Shown here piece by piece: positions 59,901 to 64,000 of a stretch of DNA of 64,000 bases; the first letter of the stretch is position 1, and every line of letters begins with the position of its first letter. The notes below the pieces were generated by a model. That model was given only the letters and a program-made list of their open reading frames with translations, searched no databases and was not told the origin of the DNA. The stretch is from a virus: the IMG/VR virus record IMGVR_UViG_3300009506_000002, positions 1 through 64,000 of that record, one strand, 5' to 3'. The position numbers and the translations under genes were made by a program.

Positions 59901-61244
59901 ATGCTTGTTCGGAATCTTCAGAATACGCTCTGTGCCAGTGTCAACCGGTGATACGTCGAATGACGCCTTCTTTGAAACGTCAACGTCGTTGTAGATCTGG
60001 AAAGCGTTGTCTGAGAATGTGGTTGCACCAGATGACGCAAAGTTCTGAGCGTTCAGAACAGATTCAAGTGATACGATGTTCGCATTGCCTTGCTGTACGA
60101 TAACGCGTCCAATCAGAACGCCAAGGTAATCGAGTGGCGATGGAAGATTCTGTGGTGGGGTTGCAGTTGCAGCCTCAGCCTGAGTTGCATATTCTGCATC
60201 GCCGTAGATTGTGTACAGAGTGGTCTTGTTTGAACCAATCTTGAGGTACAGCCAGTCCGTCTTGTAGTAGGTGGCTGTCATTGCAGCAAGACCTACACCG
60301 AAGTTATTGTACTGGGTGTTGTCGAACTTGTAGCCAGCGTTTTCCTTCCAAGTACCGTCGTTGTAGTAATACTCGAACGAAGCGGTAGTGGTTTCCCACG
60401 AAGCAGACGCAGTTGATGTGCCTAGGGTTCTGTCTAGAACCATCGTGTCATTTGTGCTTGTGGTAGTCGCGAACGAAGCGACCTTAGCGTGCTGGCCGTT
60501 GGTGATGTCCCACACATCGTCACCTACTGAAATACCAAGAACAACAAGGTCTCGGCTTGCAGAGTCGATGATTTGAGTTGTAGTTGAGGCAGCAGTAGCA
60601 GTACCGCTCTGATCAAGAACGGTGCTCTGTGATGGTGTCAGGTATTCACCTACACCGTAGTAGAATTCACCGCCAGTGATAGAGAAGCGGAGCGGAGATG
60701 GCTCACCAATCTGCGCGCCAGTTGCGCGCTTGAAGCCGTCAGTATCGCGCAGTCTGTGAGTGATACGGCGCTCGAAGTCGCCTGACTCGCCAGCAATCTG
60801 CAGGATGGTCAGCTTCACACCGTTCTTCTGAACGATGGCGATCATTGCGCGGTCTCGGTCATTTACGTCACTCTTGATTGTGGTTGCCACAATCTGAGGA
60901 GTACCTGAGTTGTAGTCGGCGTAGACGAAGTTGGTTGTCTGATCAGTCAGCGCCAGTGATGCAACCGCAGCAAAGCCAACCGAGCGAATCGGTGCAGATA
61001 GTGAGTTGCTCTCACGTAGCAGTGCCTCACCAGAAGTGAGGGCGATAGTGCCGTCGCCGTTGTCAGAGACCGTACAACCAATGTGGACACCAGCCGATTC
61101 GGTGATGTTGAACGTTTCAACACGGGTGCCCAACGTTACAACGGTACCGGTGGTAGGCATGTTGAAGACATTGATCAGATCATTAGTGATCAGTCTCCAT
61201 GTCTTAAAGGTGTCTGTTCCAAGAACGGTTTGAATCTGTGCCAT
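56967..61244 (-). CDS. Large tail fibre protein (1425 aa)
   Basis: Repeats of beta-rich modules and a C-terminal receptor-type region. N-terminal TVLGTDTFKTWRLITNDLINVFN is the attachment pattern of many phage fibres. The middle has helix-poor carbohydrate-binding-like segments and one GxTxxxTGAT repeat shared with the next tail protein (about 58680-58850). Near the C-terminus come repeating IAANSIGASHIIDGSIGTAELGAGVVGAANIADL units, typical of triple-helix fibre shafts, then a Tyr-rich tip (YYNYTYNTTSYYHCYAQ). Receptor unknown. Confidence 0.85.
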   Translation of the reverse strand: MAQIQTVLGTDTFKTWRLITNDLINVFNMPTTGTVVTLGTRVETFNITESAGVHIGCTVSDNGDGTIALTSGEALLRESNSLSAPIRSVGFAAVASLALTDQTTNFVYADYNSGTPQIVATTIKSDVNDRDRAMIAIVQKNGVKLTILQIAGESGDFERRITHRLRDTDGFKRATGAQIGEPSPLRFSITGGEFYYGVGEYLTPSQSTVLDQSGTATAASTTTQIIDSASRDLVVLGISVGDDVWDITNGQHAKVASFATTTSTNDTMVLDRTLGTSTASASWETTTASFEYYYNDGTWKENAGYKFDNTQYNNFGVGLAAMTATYYKTDWLYLKIGSNKTTLYTIYGDAEYATQAEAATATPPQNLPSPLDYLGVLIGRVIVQQGNANIVSLESVLNAQNFASSGATTFSDNAFQIYNDVDVSKKASFDVSPVDTGTERILKIPNKHGTIAVLDDIEKQHDEPKLFSSMGALSRRVIPYNMTVVYGTFEDDTSIVVNGQTVLSGLPDDSVGEMVLSAGDIVSSNKPIALKDKLDGNVVPALIAAAEHFWFYSDRSAPHEVTIYAPEQDIDVIYSTDTNFAVSENVWDPAVSGGGETNVIHVPKGKTKSVFVQYDPASTPGVSPPSANASEIGHHYFHSNGPMVISKEGAAADNMCVYPMSREILIPWSGLAAEQAVSFTGLTPTHVGNGYYVCDDVMQAFANDDGVGSSGHTGIPYTMCGDSYMFEHDIAGFQILAIEPCDIRVFCADNLYADIDLTAASRTNPVYHAVGNNASGAPSVASLFPTVGYVDFDTSTATGTFVDDETITQAVTGATAVIKEVYPNRLVLTSISGSFDTVNVVTGGTSGATCTLTKAPYRMWKFYGTKPFALRTNDPNDMEYIQLGYRKSLRQDAFDNTAQLDKNIHLQEDFIHERADWITNFDDDMDFKWDNVSGSGAVSYPRSPTVAGSSAWGVREVTGYRADVYKTKIPFNPHQLYKVTARVRATALDSAGQAVIYMGFAGWDRDYNYCNTAGANSPANQYYVLANGRDLATDGLNTWVELVAYFKGYGAYVPNATDPEAPSGVHDNVKFFRPFMHVNYPTGGDGSGTIQLDYFKIEDADYIERDIVEANTRSANDTTLQSNIDTVVSDLAAHDVPANHQILLTTEGAVNGEAIFATGDWNNYVNTGFYRGNDLLNAPALAGAHWWRFVTVIRHSSTYVIQKMTDFNNAASWSRVLLAGVWQAWVRIDANAIGGSQIAANSIGASHIIDGSIGTAELGAGVVGAANIADLNVTSAKIANGAVVTNKIAAGAITTDKISGPVSGTAYNLLYYGPDYRKNTAIAWQTVATWYYAGSNGQVQARCYQAFQQASTTYTRLLHNGVNVAQVTNTTGWSAWAVRDVANGDSFQLQAYGYGPYYNYTYNTTSYYHCYAQVACSGPVGYSVS

Positions 61245-61250
61245 TTATTC

Positions 61251-61508
61251 TTAATCCTTAGCCGCTGGCTTTGTTGCCTTCTTCTGCGATGCCTTCACTT
61301 GCGCTTGGAGGTCTTCTACTGTGCGCGTCAAAATTGCGACCTGACGCTCCAGAGCAATGAGGCGATTTTCCTGAGCAGCCTGCTTCTTGACTTGCTGCTT
61401 TCGCTGCTTGGCTTGCAAATATTTATTGTGATCTGTAGAAACTAAGGCGCCCGATTTTGGATCGCGCGCCAAAGCTCTACCTTCTACTGGAATGAGGTCA
61501 GGTCTCAT
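61251..61508 (-). CDS. Small coiled-coil protein (85 aa)
   Basis: LIALERQVAILTRTVEDLQAQV forms a clear leucine-heptad coiled coil; the N-terminus contains DPKSGALVSTDHNKYLQAK and the C-terminus is Lys/Ala-rich. It sits between two large tail genes, so a trimerising or bridging role is possible. No family recognised. Confidence 0.65.
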   Translation of the reverse strand: MRPDLIPVEGRALARDPKSGALVSTDHNKYLQAKQRKQQVKKQAAQENRLIALERQVAILTRTVEDLQAQVKASQKKATKPAAKD

Positions 61509-61518
61509 TTACACCCCC

Positions 61519-64000
61519 TTAGATGACTGCAATTGCTCGGAAGTTGGTGATCTTTGGAATGTCGACCACTGACAAACCACGCATTTCGACCTTGATCGCG
61601 AATGTGTTGAACTCTTCGTTCGCGTTTTCATCAGGAACGTAGGTGTACTCACCAACGCCCTGCAGGTCGATAGTTGGGGTCTTCTCCAGCTTCATTGGTC
61701 TCCAAACAATCGCATCCTCTTCAACCAGAACGTCGTTGGTGAACACGCCAGGAACCTGTGACCAGTCGGTGCCGTTCTTGGTTGGCTCTGCGGTTGTTGC
61801 AGAAGTTACGTTGCTCTTCCACAGCAGGTCCTTATGCTTGACAAGGTCGCCTACTGTACGTGCTGTACCTGACTCCCAAACAGAGTCGATGTGGTCAGCC
61901 GCTGGCAGCGCGCCAACGTACTCGGTTGTGAGCAGAACGCTGTTCGCACCGTTAGGGAAGATGGTGACATTAGAGATTGCCTTCAGGTAAACCTTACCAG
62001 TGTCATCAATCTTGGTTACGACTGCCTGCGCAGGCTCTGTTCCGCCAGTTGGTGAAACAAAGTTCTGGAACTCACCGGTACCAGCAGTCAGGTAGTAAAC
62101 AAACACTTCCTGACCTACAACGATCTGCTCCAGACCAGCGTAAGCGCTCGTTGGAACTAGCCATTCTGCAGCGCCAGCCTGTGACTCGGTGACGTACTTA
62201 GGCACGTAGGCAGTTGATGAGTAGAACACGTTGAAGAATGCGTTCTGTGGTGTGTACGCATCAAAGATGACACGCAGGTCATCTGCCGGGTTGATGATCT
62301 CAACTGGGATGGTTACGTAGGTACCCAGATCGCGGTCTTCAGCCGCTGAACCCGGCATGTTGACGTTTGCAGTAACGCCAGATGACACGTTACCAGTGAT
62401 CTGCTCGTTGTTCTGGAATGCAATGTCATTGTGCCATGCCAGAGTGAGAACAGTTCCGTCATCAGCAACAAGAACGCCGGTTGCGCCAGATGTTCCGCCA
62501 GTGATTGTCTCACCAATGATGAACACGCCGCCAGCCAAAGTATCGTAAGGAATCAGCTTACGGTCAGAGTTGTTCACCATCGTTACGCTAGAGCGCTCGA
62601 GTGAAATCACAGGTGAGATGTTGCTGTCAGTGGACGCAATGGTCATCTTCACATCTAGTGGGCTGGTGTCTGAGTCGACTGTCTTACGGACATTTGTGTT
62701 GATGTTTGTGCTGTTCTCGAAGCTGGTGTATGCCGCGTCACCGGTGAACTTGTATTCTGCGGTGATTGTGGTATCATTCAGCGCAAGCGCATCAATGCCG
62801 AAGTTGACTGTTGTTGCCTTTGCATTGACCTCAAGCGGAGTTGTGTATTCCACAGAGTTTGCAGTAGCAACCGACGCGCTGCTCTGACCTGTCAGTCCTT
62901 CGCCATTCTGGAACGCAATTGCGTTGCGAGTGCTGAAAGTCAGCGCTGTACCGCTGTCGTTGATGACCACACCGGTTGCACCTGAGGTGTCACCGACCAC
63001 GGTTTCACCTAGCTCGAATGAGTTAGATGGGCTTGTGTAATCAATGAACGAAGCCTTAGTGGTCAGGTCGTAGATACCTGGAGCAGCGGTGTCGAATACA
63101 CATTGCTTGATCTTGAACTTGATGTCTGAGTTCTGGTCAGCAGTCCAAGTAGATGCATTCTGTGAGGTGAACATTACACCTGCGTATGGCTGCTCGGCAA
63201 TACCCTTACCGTCAATCAGGTCAACTGCACCCATCTCTGCGCGGAACACTTTGTAGTTGGTGCTGTTCGTCATGACGACAAACGCATACTCGGTGCCTTC
63301 CTGTAGGTAAACAGGGTCAGAGAAGTCGAACACAGTTGCAGCCGAACCGTTGGTTGAAACGTTTACGTCGACTGGATTTACTGTTACTTTAGAGAATGGC
63401 AAGATTCTCTGAGTTGGGTATCCGTTCTCCATCTCAACGAGGTGGACTGAAACTGGCAGGCTTGCATCCTTTGTCTCAAAGTAGAGAGTGATGCTTGACA
63501 GGAACACGCCGTTCTTGCTTGGTGTGCTGACAAGGAATGACTGCGCAAGTGGGTCAGACCATGTGGTACGTACCCATGGAGTTGTTACAGTCTGGCTCTC
63601 AGAGACAGGTGTACGAGTGACCTTTGAACCGTAGATTGTGGTGATGGTAGCCTGATGTGTCTCAGTAATACCCTCAGCGGTGTAGGTCGCAGTTGCGCGT
63701 GAGATGTCCTCACCCAGCTCGTTGTCGTACAGCAAGAATTCCTTCGCGCCTACTGTGAATGTACCACCCGGGAGGTCGAAGTAGCCGACACATGAACCGA
63801 TGCTGTCTGTGGTCAAGTTGGTGCAGTATCCTGATACGTTCACACCGTCGAACTTAGCTGCCAAGCCGATACCTGGACGCATGTTGACCGCAGAGTACCA
63901 GATTCTACGCGCGCGCATGAATGGAATGACTTCGCGTGAAACGATCTTGTCTGAACGCTCGGTACGAACTGTAGGAATAACGTCAGTACGAACACCAGAA
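61519..64000 (-). CDS. Large tail structural protein, 5' end beyond window
   Basis: Partial: the frame is open to the window edge (upstream residues SGVRTDVIPTVRTERSDKIV). Over 820 residues seen. DPLAQSFLVSTPSKNGVFLSSITLYFETKDASLPVSVHLVE and NGYPTQRILPFSKVTVNP belong to a well-known phage tail/structural family. Two copies of a GETxTGxTSGATGVxxxDxGT module occur (about 62880-63030 and 62370-62530). The C-terminus binds no obvious motif. Probably part of the baseplate or fibre attachment. Confidence 0.75.
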   Translation of the reverse strand, partial: SGVRTDVIPTVRTERSDKIVSREVIPFMRARRIWYSAVNMRPGIGLAAKFDGVNVSGYCTNLTTDSIGSCVGYFDLPGGTFTVGAKEFLLYDNELGEDISRATATYTAEGITETHQATITTIYGSKVTRTPVSESQTVTTPWVRTTWSDPLAQSFLVSTPSKNGVFLSSITLYFETKDASLPVSVHLVEMENGYPTQRILPFSKVTVNPVDVNVSTNGSAATVFDFSDPVYLQEGTEYAFVVMTNSTNYKVFRAEMGAVDLIDGKGIAEQPYAGVMFTSQNASTWTADQNSDIKFKIKQCVFDTAAPGIYDLTTKASFIDYTSPSNSFELGETVVGDTSGATGVVINDSGTALTFSTRNAIAFQNGEGLTGQSSASVATANSVEYTTPLEVNAKATTVNFGIDALALNDTTITAEYKFTGDAAYTSFENSTNINTNVRKTVDSDTSPLDVKMTIASTDSNISPVISLERSSVTMVNNSDRKLIPYDTLAGGVFIIGETITGGTSGATGVLVADDGTVLTLAWHNDIAFQNNEQITGNVSSGVTANVNMPGSAAEDRDLGTYVTIPVEIINPADDLRVIFDAYTPQNAFFNVFYSSTAYVPKYVTESQAGAAEWLVPTSAYAGLEQIVVGQEVFVYYLTAGTGEFQNFVSPTGGTEPAQAVVTKIDDTGKVYLKAISNVTIFPNGANSVLLTTEYVGALPAADHIDSVWESGTARTVGDLVKHKDLLWKSNVTSATTAEPTKNGTDWSQVPGVFTNDVLVEEDAIVWRPMKLEKTPTIDLQGVGEYTYVPDENANEEFNTFAIKVEMRGLSVVDIPKITNFRAIAVI

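Overview
This window is a 64 kb piece of a lytic T4-type myovirus genome that infects a Gram-negative, probably proteobacterial, host. The evidence is a nearly complete T4-like core: gp43, gp44/gp62, gp45, RegA, gp46/gp47, gp55, UvsW, UvsY, then gp23, gp22, gp21, gp20, gp19, gp18, gp17, gp16, gp15, gp14 and gp13. Every protein gene lies on the minus strand, so transcription runs from high to low coordinates. The exact host cannot be named; sigma-70-type promoters and a type IV prepilin-like peptide fit a pilus-bearing proteobacterium.

Layout from low to high coordinates. 60-1190: a translation-RNA cluster with seven canonical tRNA genes, one tRNA-like element and a phage tmRNA (tag peptide ANDDTPISAVA). 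1.2-5.6 kb: small accessory genes, among them an SspB-like ClpXP adaptor. 5.6-8.5 kb: NAD+ salvage (nicotinamide phosphoribosyltransferase plus NMN adenylyltransferase/Nudix). 8.5-13.9 kb: DNA polymerase, a nucleotidyltransferase, dNMP kinase and a Nudix hydrolase. 13.9-22.9 kb: a DNA-modification cluster with FolE, QueD, QueE and a DpdA-like transglycosylase, interleaved with two dehydrogenases and two glycosyltransferase-like proteins; an HNH endonuclease ORF is fused in frame ahead of queE. 22.9-38.6 kb: replication and recombination genes, plus a MoxR/CobS-like ATPase paired with a VWA protein. 38.7-51.7 kb: head, portal, tail tube and sheath, terminase and neck genes. 51.7-64 kb: structural proteins, a lysis region (amidase plus several small membrane proteins), a 1425-residue fibre, and a large tail protein cut by the window end.

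Two promoter classes stand out. Early/middle promoters read TTGACA, exactly 17 bp, then a TAGACT-like -10 box; about eighteen are seen. Late promoters read TATAAATA or CATAAATA, as expected for the gp55 encoded here. Five genes (two early, three late) have the ATG at exactly the predicted +1 and no Shine-Dalgarno sequence, which implies leaderless mRNAs.

The most interesting candidate systems are: a tmRNA with a weakened degradation tag together with its own SspB-like adaptor; leaderless transcripts; a pilin-like peptide inside the clamp-loader operon; a possibly hypermodified 7-deazaguanine pathway; and a structured plus-strand RNA of about 500 nt in the only large gene-free gap.
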